A stretch of DNA of 48,530 nucleotides from Zygnema cylindricum (GCA_037447655.1 JBBHKE010000375.1:1-48530), one strand, 5' to 3'. Counted from the first letter of the stretch, positions 1 through 11,438 are shown. Notes: generated from the letters alone by a model not told the origin. Numbers and translations: made by a program.

Positions 1-1491
1 GTTCGCTAAAACAATGTCACCAAAACAACAATGGCCTCCATAAAACGAGACAATATCTATCCACTGTGAATTAATGGTTTTTGAAACCTCTTCACGAACA
101 AAATTCCGCCATTTTTAAACAATAATAGAAATAGTGTGGCGGGTAGTAACACAAGCCTAAATCCCCTATCCCCTATGGGAGTAACGAAGTATATGGAAGT
201 ATTCGAGTTAAACACGTGGTTATACGGGAACACGATGGAGTGAGTTAAGGTGGGCGGATGAGGCAAAGCTCGAAGTGACGGGCAGCGGTGAATTGAACAT
301 AAGGGAAACGTAGATTGGAAATAATATCCAACAACAAAGCTCCACGTCTTGAGCCCTTGCATAAGAGAAAACGGGTACTTGAATATTAAATGGGGAGCGC
401 CTCGAGAAGCTTAAATATAATCGTGGCGACAACATTGTCATAAATTAGGTTTTTTACATGCTTATTGATAAGGGCGAAGAAAATTGGCATTTTCGCTAAA
501 GCAATGGGAGGAATATAACATGGTGCCTCCAAAAGAGATTGTTAAAAGGGGAAGACACTATCATAAATGTTAACGGCAACAGTAGCGCGAACAAGAGTAT
601 CTTTGACCAAAAAGATAAAGACAAACGTGAAAGCAATACGACACTAACTCCTTAGGTGAGCACCACAAATTTATTGATTGAGAGTCAAAAGATTGTACTC
701 ACGATCAAAATCCATAAGTGTTGACCAAATAAAGTGTGGAGGATGTCTATTTGTCGATTGGCAAAGGCCAAAGGATGAGATAAAGGTAAAGGTGGGAGGG
801 AAAGTGCATGTAGGATGGGAGGGTCGTTGTTGAAACACCGAGTCAAAAGAGTCAAGGCCACTTGAGGGTCAAGAAAGTTGGTGAGCTCAAAGTATTGTAA
901 AGAACAAAATGAACAAACTGGGTCACAAAATTATTAGAGCTACGCGGGCACCCTAACACACGAATGTTCTCATAGAACGGGGATTTAAAAACTATGGGGG
1001 GGAGTAGCAGAGGGAGGGGAATATTGGAAGGTGACCAAACAACACAGGATATTTTAACCACAAAGGTTAAGTTATTCCAAGCGATTTTTGAGAAATTAAT
1101 TGAATGCTAGATTTTTCTACCGGCTAAGTGGTATTAGGTTCTCAACAAAGTGAAGGGTGAAATTTAAATAATACATATCGGGAAATGCCGCTTGTTTTCA
1201 TTTTTATGTGGCGCACCAATTTTCGTACAAATTAACCATGTTTTGTATAACTTTCTGCTCGCACGGTCAGCATCCGTAAAACATTCCGACACTTAAAAGT
1301 ATAAATGTTGTCTGCAGGGCCCGAACCACGTTTCTAAAAGGGTTAGAAAAGGGTTTGGGCGTCTACATCTACAGATGACGTAGGTGGCTATCTTACGTCA
1401 TTTGTACGATATTTTTTGGCAGATTCTTCTCAGCGACCAAAATCTCACGTTTGGAAGATGGCTATTTCCGATATCAATTGTAGATGTGAAT
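1..1491. other. No recognised gene or element
   Basis: I see no convincing coding sequence, RNA gene or element end here. The longest open frame (57-362, minus) has no recognisable motif and no flanking element signature. The stretch from about 700 to 1060 is purine-rich on the plus strand. It may be old transposon sequence beyond recognition. Confidence 0.5.
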
Positions 1492-1797
1492 CATAGTTAA
1501 AACGTAGGCGTTTTTATGGTAGGCTTTTGGTCGGCGCCTTTATCATTAGTCGTGTTATGGGCTTTTCATGTGATTTTCTTAGATCGCTACATTGATCAGC
1601 GACCGTCCGATCGTCCGAATCTGACGGTGTAAAATAAAATTTTCAGTCTGAATGTTTTAATTGGTCCAATATTTGGTCTGAATGCTTTAATTGGTCCGAA
1701 TAGGTCTGAATACAATATGGGTCTTAAGGTCATATTGTATGTTTTGCATACAATAGGCATATTGTATGGGCATACTTTCACCTACTTTTGAACTATG
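1492..1797. mobile_element. FAM-H copy 1, hAT-like MITE
   Basis: This 306-bp non-coding element is bounded by inverted ends (left CATAGTTAAAACGTAGG, right reading inward CATAGTTCAAAAGTAGG). It is flanked by an exact 8-bp duplication ATGTGAAT at 1484-1491 and 1798-1805. Eight-bp duplications with short ends are the hallmark of the hAT superfamily. The interior carries short repeats of the type TTGGTCCGAATAGGTCTGAA and a palindromic stretch around CATACAATAGGCATATTGTATG. A second, inverted copy is at 3852-4308. There is no coding capacity, so it must be mobilised in trans if at all. Confidence 0.85.
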
Positions 1798-1805
1798 ATG
1801 TGAAT

Positions 1806-2028
1806 TCTTCTACACCGCCCATTGTTATTACTTATTAGGCTATTAGCCCATGAATAAATTATTAGTGTTAACGCGCAATTACAATTAATATCAGTAATTT
1901 AGTGCAAAGAGATGCGGAGTCCACTCATTCAAATAGTATTGCTAACACTATTTTGTGGTTTTTTGCCAAAGCAGTCGCTGCCGAATTAATGTTATAAACC
2001 TTAATAGCGATGAGCGAAGTACACATTA
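1806..2028. other. Unassigned spacer
   Basis: Short AT-rich stretch between the FAM-H MITE and FAM-A copy 1. No gene or element end is seen. Confidence 0.4.
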
Positions 2029-3122
2029 CACCGCGAATCGTGATTAGAGTAAATAACGCTAATTCGGTCGCCCTAAATTTCGACTCTATCACCTTAAATA
2101 GAGTAAATGATTATAATTTTTCATTATTCTATTTTAGGTAAGGTTTAATTAGCGTAAAAAAAATAATACAGGTTAGTTTTAAATAGTGTGGAGTACGGAC
2201 GATCCCGACCGTGCAAAATTGTACTTTTATAAGTAAAAAGGTACAAATAATGATTTAATAACGTTGATGTCCATTTCGTACGGGATTCAACTTTTTCACG
2301 AAAAATACGTAATATTTGTCTTTTTCATACTTTTCGTATAATTCGTGTAGATTTCGCTGTACGACCACGTACAAAATGGTTCAGAAAACGTAATTTTAGA
2401 AAATCCTTAAAAATCTTAAAATGTACGGAAATTCAACATAAATGTACGAAATTGTACGAAAATGTACCCTAAAAAACCTAATGGTACAAAATATCTACGG
2501 CAGCATTACTGAAATATAAAGGAGCGTACAGCAATGTACCTTGGAAACCCTAAAAAATCCCCAAAAAAACCCTAAAATGTACGAACATAGACGAACACTA
2601 TACGTATGTGTAAAAATCATGTACGGGTACAAAGCAAGGTACGCATTTTATTTACTTTTCATCATCGTTTGATGCGTAACGTACGTATTATTCGTTAGTT
2701 TATACCGTGCGTAATATGCGCACAGTACATCTATGTTTAATAGAATCACGCTCGCACGTGAAATCGCACTAAACAAAAATCAATCATATCGAAAAAAAGT
2801 CGTTCACATAACTCTCGTCCGTCGACAACATCGTCGTCAGTGTGAACATTAACTGACATTCAGCGCGACAAATAGTTCTAACGTCATAATGACGTCAAAA
2901 CTATACGGACAAACAGATTTTGTACATCTACGTAATTTACTGTTTATATTTTCACCGCGGATAATTATTGCCAATATAACCCAATATAGAGTACTTAAAT
3001 AAATTAGAGTAAACGTCCTCTGTGAAAAAATTCTATCACAGAAATTAGAATTCATTACTCTAATTGTTTTTTTTTGTTTTTTTACTCTAATTTTTTCATT
3101 ACTCTAGTTATGATTCGCGGTG
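2029..3122. mobile_element. FAM-A copy 1, TA-flanked TIR element
   Basis: The left end CACCGCGAATCGTGATTAG and the right end (read inward) CACCGCGAATCATAACTAG are inverted repeats of about 24 bp with few mismatches. The left flank is TA; the right flank is CA, probably a decayed TA. TA duplication suggests a Tc1/mariner-like or Stowaway-like origin, which is inference. At 1094 bp this is the longest FAM-A copy. The segments at 2060-2260 (AGAGTAAATGATTATAATTTTTC, then GTGTGGAGTACGG and AAATTGTACTTTTATAAGTA) recur in the other two copies. No transposase frame is visible; the open frame at 2849-3055 lacks motifs. Confidence 0.75.
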
Positions 3123-3366
3123 CATAGTTCACCAGTATCGCTATTACAGTACACCGCGAATCGTAAATAGAGTAAATTAGGGTGAAGTTCCATTAGACGA
3201 AAAGTGAGGCTGTTTACAAAAATTCAAAAAATTTGTACTATGCTGTACTTCTTATTTTGTTTTATCGGGAAATCAACATCACAGAGAATATTACCAATAT
3301 TCTCCAAAAGTCTGGGAGTTAACAATGGCCGTTGGATATTTTTTCGTGAAGCATTCCCTTCAAAAG

Positions 3367-3416
3367 TTTTTGTAATCGGTGATGTACCTCGTAAGGTACA
3401 TCACTAATTACAAAAA
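3367..3416. repeat. FAM-B copy 1 internal hairpin
   Basis: Two arms of 23 nt pair across a 4-nt loop (CGTA at 3390-3393). The inner stem is GTGATGTACCT with AGGTACATCAC and the outer stem is TTTTTGTAAT with ATTACAAAAA, broken by a G-T pair and one mismatch. It sits about 210 bp from the GGGTGA end, the same slot that holds unrelated hairpins in the other FAM-B copies. Confidence 0.85.
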
Positions 3417-3851
3417 ATATTGATCTGCGACACGTTGGATAATGATTATACGTGTCAAGCTAGCGACCGACAAAAATCAAAAATTTTCGCACACGATATA
3501 CGAATTCAAAAATCCAACAGAATACGAACGAGATGTCGTAACGCACTTTCGTCACGCTATTTCTATTAGCACCCATTCGTCACACTATTTCTGACAACGC
3601 TCATTTGTCACGCGAAAAAACAAAAACCCTAAAAAAATGAGGTGGTATCTGACAAAGGCGTCTGCAAAGAGTACAAAAGTTGTGTTGAACGATTACCTGG
3701 TACGCACGTACATGGTACGCAAATGGAGATTTTTTGTCGGTGTGAAAATCGTTGACGATTTTCAATATCAAATCTATAGTTACGTGGCGCCATTATTTTG
3801 CTAACCCTTGGATTACAGACTCTGCCCAATTGAACTTCGTTCAAAGTGTAG

Positions 3852-4308
3852 CATAGTTCAAAAGTAGGTGACCGTACGCCCATACAATATGCTTATTGTA
3901 TGCAAAACATACAATATGGCCTTAAGACCCATATTGTATTGGCCGCAAAATGAAATAATATAGTAACAGGGTTGAGTTGCACATGGATCGATAGAGAATT
4001 AAACGTCATGTCTAAATTTGAAAAGAAATCGGACAAAAAAATATTTTTCTGTGAGTTTTGAGCGACTTTTAATTTAAACTGTCAGATTTGGACGATCTGA
4101 CGGTCGTTATTGAAAGTAACGATCGAAGAAGATCACATGAAAAGCCCAATAACACAACTTACGGTAGGACTATCGTCAGATTCGGACGATCGGACGGTGG
4201 CTGATGAAAGTAGCGATCTAAGAAGATCACATGGAAAGCCCGTAACACAACTTACGCTAAAGGCGGCCTACAAAAGGCCTACCAAAAAACGATTATTTTT
4301 GAACTATG
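3852..4308. mobile_element. FAM-H copy 2, nested hAT-like MITE
   Basis: The element begins CATAGTTCAAAAGTAGG and ends TTTTTGAACTATG. It is flanked by an exact 8-bp duplication AAGTGTAG (3844-3851 and 4309-4316), and its insertion splits FAM-B copy 1. It is inverted relative to copy 1 at 1492-1797. At 457 bp it is longer because of a 94-bp internal tandem duplication (units starting GTCAGATT at 4081 and 4175) and unique sequence near 3950-4080. Its age is less than that of the FAM-B copy it interrupts. Confidence 0.85.
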
Positions 4309-4372
4309 AAGTGTAGCATCTTGTAATGTTGGCCGTACGATTACAGAATGTCGTAATGGAACTTCACCCTTA

Positions 4373-5072
4373 GGGTGAACTTCCATTATAGGAAAAGTGG
4401 GGTTGTTTACTGGACGCCGTACGATTTCATACAGATTCGTACCATTCTTTTTTTGTCAGACGAAACATGACGAAACATGTCTACTGGAAGGCTCCAATAT
4501 TATAGGTGTAATTTCGACCGTTGGATTTTTCACTTTTTTAGATTAGCGAAGCAATCACGCGCATCGTCTAGTGTGAAGAGACTCTCTTCAGGAGGAGAGC
4601 TTCTTCACACTGGTCGCGTACCATTGGTTCACGTGAAAATTAGAAAAATAATCCACCACAAACAGGCAATGTAAATCGAACACGACGTACACGCCATGTG
4701 CCTCCCGCCACGGTGTATGAAGGTCTACAAAAATATCTTCGCACGCTCCTTCTGACATCCACTGATCTTAAAAGTTTGCGGCGCCGTTTTGACATTCTGT
4801 TCCGAAATTTTGATTTTCAAATTCAAAATTAAAATCTGGTCGCAAAATTTTCGTATGAGTCATTAACTACCTCCACCCGCACAAATACTACGTACAAATT
4901 TTCAGCTTGAAGAATATTTATAGATTTTAAAAATATGAAAACTAACCTAGGTGGCGCAATCATAATTGAGAAACGATATCTACTGGCACGACATAATTGA
5001 AGGCCGTGCCAGTAAACACTAGAAATAGAGGTTTCCGCATGTTTATTGGGACCGCCTAATGGAGAACATGCC
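4373..5072 (-). mobile_element. FAM-B copy 2, PIF/Harbinger-like MITE
   Basis: A 700-bp copy in the same orientation as copy 1 and directly abutting it. The TTA at 4370-4372 serves as the right duplication of copy 1 and the left duplication of copy 2; the other TTA is at 5073-5075. Ends are GGGTGAACTTCCATTAT and CCTAATGGAGAACATGCC. Internally it parallels copy 5 closely (for example the segment around CAGATTTTAATTTTGAA and the GCACATGGC(G) landmark on the minus strand). A strong hairpin lies at 4570-4611. No coding frame. Confidence 0.85.
4570..4611. repeat. FAM-B copy 2 internal hairpin
   Basis: Outer arms AGTGTGAAGA and TCTTCACACT pair perfectly, followed by an inner CTCTC/GAGAG stem with a small irregular loop. 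It is about 217 bp from the GGGTGA end. The outer arms match those of copy 5. Confidence 0.85.
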
Positions 5073-5807
5073 TTACTCTAATTCGGTTGCTCGGAATTTC
5101 AACTCTATCACATGAAATAGAGAAAACGATTATAGTTTTTTTATTATTCTATTTAAGGTAAAGTTTAATTAACCTTAGAGGATAAATTAATCCGTTAAGG
5201 CTAAATTAGAGGATATTAGCGTGCCAAATTAGTAGCATTGTGTATCAGTAAAAAATTTATCGCGATAACACCGATACCGATAGTTATCGGTTATCGAACG
5301 GTCAGAGGTCCCGATATATCGGTCAAAGACCAACAAATTCCATATCGACGATAACTTTAAAAATATAAAGTACGGATTTTTAGTAATTTATTTTATACTG
5401 TATTATACTATGTACATTATATAGCGTGGCATGTCATGTATAAGAATCTGTTCCGTGACTATTTAACTGAAAAATTTTACGGACAACTCAACACATAAAA
5501 CGTAGACAAATTTAAAATAATACTTGATAGTTCTAAAATTATACTACCGAAACGTAAAAATAAAAATACATTGTAAAAATTGGGAATCAAACATTTTTCG
5601 AAAAAAAAACGAACAGATGTACAGACGAACACATCTGTCAGACTGCCGCCAATACAACCACCATATTTTTTAACTTCCTATAACTAGGCAGCACGTATTT
5701 TAGGAAAAACTAGTTTTTTATGATCTAGTAAAAAACTACAATTATATATCTATCCATTTAATGAATTATCAAGAAATTGTATAAGGACAGGAGGATGGGA
5801 CACAAAT

Positions 5808-7905
5808 TTTTGATGAGGAGGTAAAAGATATTCAAAATATTAAAGAATTAGAGAACTTACAAAAATTTAAGGAGGAATGTAAACATTCTAAAAAAGACAT
5901 TCCTAAAGGAGAAGTATAAAAAGCATGGCAGCATTTTAAGGTGTTGAACGATGGCAGGCATTCAGATAAGGCGTTTTGTAATCACTGTGAAGAGGGAAAT
6001 CACTAAGCCCTTCAAATATATTGTCTCACCTAAAGCATAAGCACAAAAATCTATTTGAAGCCGGGAAATTGAAAGAGATTGAAAAGAAACCAAGAGCACT
6101 CGAGGACTTCATCAATAAAGGAGATGTCAACACTTTTAAAGACATGCTTATTTGCTAGATAGTTTTGGATTCGCAACCGCTAAGTGTGGCAAAAAGCGTG
6201 GAGTTTCGCAAGATGATCAAAGGGTTAGCACGTAAGACATCGATCCCAGATCAGCGGGGAATAACATCCAAAATGGAGGAGATAAGCATAAAGGTTCGTT
6301 TAAGTTTAGCAAAATTACTTGAAGGAGAGACCCTTAGTGTAACTCTGGACACATGGACTTTAGTGTCTAATAAGTCTTAATATTCACTAACTGTCCATTT
6401 CATCAATTCAGAATGGGATCTCATAAGTGTATGCTTAGGGTGTTCCCCTTTCCCGAGGAGTCACACAGCAGAAGCCATACCAGAGAAGTATAAGGACATG
6501 CTGGGAAGGTACATCATTTTTGAAAGTGCGGTGGCAGTTTGTGTGATCGACACTGCGGCTGCCATGAAAAAGGCGGGTAAAGCTATGTCGTGTGATTGGC
6601 ACGGGTGTGTTGACCACCTTCTAGAGTTGGTCACGGGAAAATTCTTTGCAGGTCCAGGCGTGTCAGCACACATGAGAACTGCCAGGAATCTAGTTGGGTT
6701 TTTTAAGAGCTCCCCGAGAGCAAATGACATACTCAAAAGTTTTACCACTCAATTAGGAATTAAGTGGAAGACATTGGTGCCTGATGTAGCAACAAGGTGG
6801 TGGTCTACTTATTCTATGCTTGCTTCAATTTTATATTTGAAAGAACCATTATGTGCTTTGATGAATACAGCGGTTCCGATAAATGCAAAATTTAGCGATG
6901 AGTCATGGATTGTTATTGAAAGAGGAGTGACTCTTTTGAGGCCTTTTATGGTGGCTCAAAGAGTTTTGGAGGGAGAAAGTTATGTCACATTGAGTTGGGT
7001 TCCAGTGATTATAAACTCACTTCTTAAGGGTTTGAAAAACGTGGTTCAAGACACCTCAATTGAAAATGACACCTCAATTGAACATGATAGGAATTCGGCA
7101 ATTCACTTAATTCCATCCGCAATGGTTTCCGATTTTGAAACCCGATTTGGCACTCTTGAGCTTGCGACTCTTCCGATGAAAATGTTTATTGCTTCAGCAT
7201 TAGATCATAGGACGAAACAACTTGCAATTTTTTTCTTCTTTATAACAAGATAAAGTTTGGCAAGAAATACTATATGTTTTGTTGGAAATGTTTGACGCGG
7301 AGTTGCTAAGTTCTCAACCTTTAGAGGTTGGTGCCGACGGTGGAATTTTGGAAAGTGAAAATAGGTCTATCTTGAAAAGGGTGGCTACTGAGAATGAAGA
7401 TGATGATGATATTTTATTGACGCTAAAAACATATTTCTCGATGTCTTCGACGTACGTAATGGAAGGTCATCCTACAAATTCTGATCATGACCTCACTCGA
7501 GATGAGTTTAAGGACCACTTGTCCATGAAATTCAACTGTACAAAGGGCGTCAAATTTTAGAGCATTCCCAGAATGAGCCCGGGAACCCTTTGAAATAGTG
7601 GGCAGGAAAATGTTACCTTTTTCAGGCATTGGGCTTTTTAGCTCATATAGTTTTAGCTATACCCGCTATTTCGGCTCCTTCGGAGCGGGTATTTTCAGTT
7701 GCCGGTCAAATTGCAACGGTGAAACGGAATCGTCTTATTCGGAGTCCGTTGAAAATCTGGTTTTTCTAAAAGGATCTTGGAAAGCGACCGAGTCCCTCAT
7801 AAATGTTCGTGATGAAAAAGTGAAGGCGATTGCAAAGGAAAGAGGTAACGATGATAATGCGGGAAATACGGTATTCCGGAATGGAAAACGACCAAGGGAA
7901 TCGGG
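5808..7905 (+). pseudogene. hAT transposase pseudogene (BED finger to hATC)
   Basis: Remnants of a hAT transposase follow the family order. A BED zinc finger is at 5923-6050, with W, H and F at the start, CNHC (Cys codons 5977 and 5986) and, after a one-base shift, HLKHKH. Next comes the catalytic-core entrance at about 6330-6400 (LSVTLDTWT, then a stop where SNKSYYSL would run on). The 251-codon open frame at 6498-7253 includes the TRWWSTYSM motif. Finally the hATC dimerisation domain at about 7585-7800 shows ISAPSERVFS and a tryptophan of the family's WW pair replaced by TAG. At least two frameshifts and several stops separate these blocks. hAT transposases cut and paste DNA carrying matching ends; this one cannot be functional. 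Confidence 0.9.
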
Positions 7906-8075
7906 ACAAGTACTTGGAGATTGGTGGAAATGTACATAAAAAAAAATTAATGTAGAGGTAATTTTTTTTTTAGGTACATTTGTAGAATGTACGATTGAAA
8001 CATTTTAGATTTTAGAGGGTGAAATTTTAAAAGGTAGGAATTTTACAATTTTGAGATTTTGAATTCAGATTTTGG

Positions 8076-8450
8076 AATTTTCAGACATTGACAATGTGGT
8101 AATTATATTTTAAGAAATATGACATCGAAGATTTCTAGACATTGATATTTGATAGGTTAAATTTTTTATAATTTTCATATTTTGATTTGGGTGATTTTGG
8201 AATTTTCAGACATTGACAATGTGGTAATTGAATTTTAAGAAATATCACATTGAAGATTTCTGGACATTGATATTTGATAGGTTAAATTTTTTATAATTTT
8301 CAGATTTTGATTTGGGTGATTTTGGAATTTTTTGACATTGACAATGTGGTAATTGGATTTTAAGAAATATCACATTGAAGATTTCTAGACATTGATATTT
8401 GATAGGTTACAAATTATATAATTTTCAGATTTTGAATTTTAAAAAGCTCA
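8076..8450. repeat. Three 125-bp tandem repeats in the hAT
   Basis: Three head-to-tail units begin AATTTTCAGACATTGAC-like at 8076, 8201 and 8326. Each contains AATGTGGTAATT, AAGATTTCTAGACATTG and TATTTGATAGGTTA. They lie just downstream of the transposase remnant and before the 3' subterminal region. Spacing is exactly 125 bp in both steps with few substitutions, so the amplification is fairly recent compared with the decayed gene. Confidence 0.9.
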
Positions 8451-8869
8451 TAATCGTCCAAATTTCATCTTATGTACTTATTTTGCCCGATTTTATCTCG
8501 GATCTTTTCTAAAATGGACTGAAAATGCAAATAAAAAAAAAACCAATGTAGACAAACAATGGAAGTGATACGAGGGGGTAATTAACCTTGCAAAAGAAAA
8601 TAACCGTCAAAAGGACATTCTGGACGGGTATGGGAATGTGTAAAACGAAGTAAAACCCCCTTAAATTAAAAATAATGATGGAAAAATCGCGATTTTTTAC
8701 CGAAATCGGGGGGAAGGGGTCTACAGCGCGTCCGAGGTGTAAAACGTACAGTTCAGTGTACTCGCCGTACATTTATGTGTACGGTCCGTACATATATCGC
8801 CCATAGTTATCGATATCGGTGTTATCGCCGATAAAACCGATAAATATCTGGCTATTTATCGGCGATAAT

Positions 8870-9924
8870 TGAAACTCTGAGACCTCCATATGTCCTCAGA
8901 GTGGACAACTTATAAGAAGCCTCTAGGATAACCCTGACCCCTTTGTGTTTCAGCAAAAATAACTGCCACCCTGGCAAACAAAAACTCTGACCAACTTCAC
9001 CCCTGTGAAGACAAGACTCCTCTGAGTCGATAGCAAAAAGAATCTCTGAATTTGCTCCCCTGAGCAGTAAGTTATGGAGGGTCAAAGTTGACCTTTTGTA
9101 CAGAAGCTCTCTAGGAGAGAGGGTCCTATCTTCTAATTTTTCTAAGTCCTATCTCTCTCACAGACTCTATCTACTGATGTACGGAGCCAATCAGATTTCA
9201 GTTTCGTACACAAAAGTACAGCTGCCGGTGTACTTTATATACGGCCATTGTACGACATAGCCTAAATGTCGACACGTGGTATGTCCGGATTCGCTCCCTT
9301 AATCCTCGGAGATGCCGCGATCCAATGTCATTCCGCCACGTGTCATCCGATATGGCGATGACCACAAACCGCCGAAAATCCTCTTCCGCGATCTCGGCGT
9401 TAATTCCGACCGTCCGATTAAATTCACATTTAATCGTAGCCGTAATAAATACATGTGCGGTATTCGTTTCACTAAAGAATTAAATGCGCGGTATTGGTTT
9501 CTTATCCGTACCGGAATCCGTACGTTTACATTTACTGGATATATGTCTCCCGTAAACAGTTACAGTTAAATGAACTATCCTACGTATAAATGTTTAACTA
9601 ATTATCAAACCATATAGTACATAACACTACTCCTAGACTTAACGGCTAATGCTACCGGCTACCGCCTGTCTGCCGGCCGGCAGGTACCAGGATCAAATCC
9701 TGTCCCCGGCACATATCTTTTAGTAAATTAACCCCCTAACTAAAATATATTTTCCCGTAAACCTCTGGATAGCCTAGGTAGTCATGGCTCTAGCTCCTCC
9801 AATTTCTCAGTGACTGCGACAAGTTTGAGAAGTTGGAGAGAGAAGTTAGAGGTAGACTGCCTCGGCTTCTTTCTTATTTCTATTCAGACCTAGAAAATAC
9901 TTTAAAAGACCCTTAATTTCTACA
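8870..9924. mobile_element. Solo LTR nested in the hAT
   Basis: A 1055-bp segment begins TGAAACTCTGAGACC and ends TTTCTACA (TG...CA), flanked by the exact 5-bp duplication ATAAT (8865-8869 and 9925-9929). Deleting it plus one ATAAT restores the hAT sequence GGCGATAATGCCGATAGCG, collinear with the short hAT at 10835-10855. There is no internal retrotransposon domain, so this is a solo LTR left by recombination. Near 9640-9715 it contains a tRNA-T-arm-like GGATCAAATCC, probably fortuitous. A diverged relative lies at about 16140-17283. Confidence 0.85.
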
Positions 9925-10053
9925 ATAATGCCGATAGCGATATATCGTGCCAATATATCGATTATCGGGTACCCGAAAAAAGGTCCATTTCGGTTATCGA
10001 CAAATCCTTACCGATACACAACACTAGTTATTAGTGTTAAAGTCACTAATTTG

Positions 10054-10944
10054 TAGTGCTGTGTATCGGTACAAATTTATCGCGATAACACCGATACCGA
10101 TAGTTATCGGTTATCGAACGGTCAGAGGTCGCGCTATATCGGTCTGAGACCAACAAATTCCATATCGGCGATAACTTAAAAAAATATAGTATGCATACAA
10201 TAGTACTTTATAACATACTGTATTATATTATTGACTTTATATAGCTTGGCATGCCACGTATAATAATCTGTTCCGTCTCAGTTTAACTTTAACTTATTAC
10301 GGGCAGCGCAGCGCATAAATGTTGGCCGGTTAACTGAACAGGAATTTTACAGCAACGTACGGAATTTTACTGACAAACTGGTGATCATGGAACGGAAAAA
10401 TGACGGCGGACACAAAGTACAACGGACGCAAATAACATTCCGCGCGCCGCCGAAATCGAACGGACGACTTGGAATGAGAAAACAAGAGCGGACGGCCAGC
10501 GTGAGCGCCGGCATCCAGGAATGGCTCTTTTGGCAGCTTTAGCCAAAAAAGTCGACAGGTTGACACGTGGGAGGTTTCCAGTGGATCTCAAGGAATAAAG
10601 GGGCAAAGCCATGGCTTCGGATGTGAAAAGGTACATCGTTTTTACTAGATCCGTATGAAAACCGTACAAATCTGATGGCGGCTACTGTACTTTCTGTGCT
10701 TGTACACGTCCGAAAAATAACACGTATAGTTGAGTGTACTTGCCATACATTTATCTTTACGCTCCGTACAGTTATCGCCGATAGTTATCGATATCTGTGT
10801 TATCGCCGATAAATACCGATAAATATCGGTTATTTATCGGCGATAACACCGGTAGCGATATATCGTACCAATATATTGATTATTGGGTACCTAAAAAAAG
10901 GTCCATATCGGTTATCGGCAAATCCTTACCGATACACAACACTA
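10054..10944. mobile_element. Short non-autonomous hAT derivative
   Basis: This 891-bp element has ends TAGTGCTGTGTATCGGTA and (read inward) TAGTGTTGTGTATCGGTA. It is flanked by an exact 8-bp duplication CTAATTTG (10046-10053 and 10945-10952). Both ends and the CGATAT-rich subterminal regions match those of the 4.8-kb hAT, and GGCATGCCACGTATAATAAT is the counterpart of its left interior, so this is an internally deleted relative. It inserted 27 bp beyond the end of the larger hAT. The open frames at 10330-10669 show no transposase motif. Confidence 0.9.
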
Positions 10945-11438
10945 CTAATTTGGGACTTATAATTTGATTTTTTTCCTCAAATAGGATACATGATTTTAAT
11001 TTTTCCTTTACGTTAATTAAGGTACCGTACAAAATAGTGGAAGAACAAAAATACATAAAGATCTAAATAATATGGTGTACGGTCGATGTCAGACCGTACA
11101 CAACTGTACCTTTTCAAGTAAAATTTTACAAAAAATGAATTAAACTATATGCGCACGCATAGGAACGTACGCTAAAAAAACGGGATTACTCTGACACGTA
11201 AACTAGTTTGGACATGTATGGATATTTAAATTTCACGACGGCCTACGATTCCTTATATTTTGTATATTTATAATCGTACGGCGAATATTCCACTTTTGCT
11301 GTTCCCAAATTAGCATAATGCCTAAATTAGAATACACCTATAAAAAAAATATCAAATTCTAAATTAGCATCAACTACGGTAAATTTTCTTCAACACTATT
11401 TAAACTTTGACACTAATAACGATTCGCGGTGTACTGTA

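Larger units (their letters stand above)
3180..4369 (-). mobile_element. FAM-B copy 1, PIF/Harbinger-like MITE
   Basis: Inverted ends GGGTGAAGTTCCATTAG (left) and its complement (right, TAATGGAACTTCACCC) are flanked by TTA at 3177-3179 and 4370-4372. A three-base TTA/TAA duplication with GGG-starting ends is typical of PIF/Harbinger and Tourist elements (established knowledge). Removing the nested FAM-H MITE and its 8-bp duplication leaves about 725 bp, matching the 668-711 bp of the other copies. It lies reversed relative to copies 3-5. A 50-nt hairpin occupies 3367-3416. No coding frame. Confidence 0.85.
5233..10026 (+). mobile_element. Decayed autonomous hAT transposon
   Basis: The left end TAGCATTGTGTATCAGTA and the right end (read inward) TAGTGTTGTGTATCGGTA are inverted repeats. 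Subterminal regions at both sides are rich in CGATAT/TATCGG motifs. The interior holds a broken hAT transposase (5808-7905). The flanking 8-mers CAAATTAG (5225-5232) and GTTATTAG (10027-10034) match at only five positions, so the duplication has decayed or one flank was rearranged. A solo LTR splits the 3' subterminal region. Without it the element is about 3.7 kb, a normal hAT size. It sits within FAM-A copy 2. Confidence 0.8.
3152..11431. mobile_element. FAM-A copy 2, host of the nested insertions
   Basis: The left end (TA then CACCGCGAATCGTAAATAG) and the right end (CGATTCGCGGTG then TA) are inverted and both abut TA (3150-3151, 11432-11433). The element's own DNA survives in four pieces: 3152-3179, 5076-5232, 10027-10053 and 10945-11431, about 700 bp in total. 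The join 3179/5076 reads AGAGTAAATTACTCTAATTC, exactly as in the uninterrupted FAM-A copy at 11439, which proves that the intervening DNA was inserted at a TTA. The 10945-11431 piece repeats the GTGTACGG and TTTTCAAGTAAAATTTTAC landmarks of copy 1. All material between the pieces is later insertions, listed separately. Confidence 0.8.

Noticed and set aside
4370-4375. Telomere-like TTAGGG/CCCTAA hexamers
   Set aside because: They are the TTA/TAA duplication plus the GGG/CCC element end of FAM-B, not telomeric repeats.
8076-8450. CRISPR-like array
   Set aside because: The 125-bp units are wholly repetitive with no spacers, inside a eukaryotic transposon.
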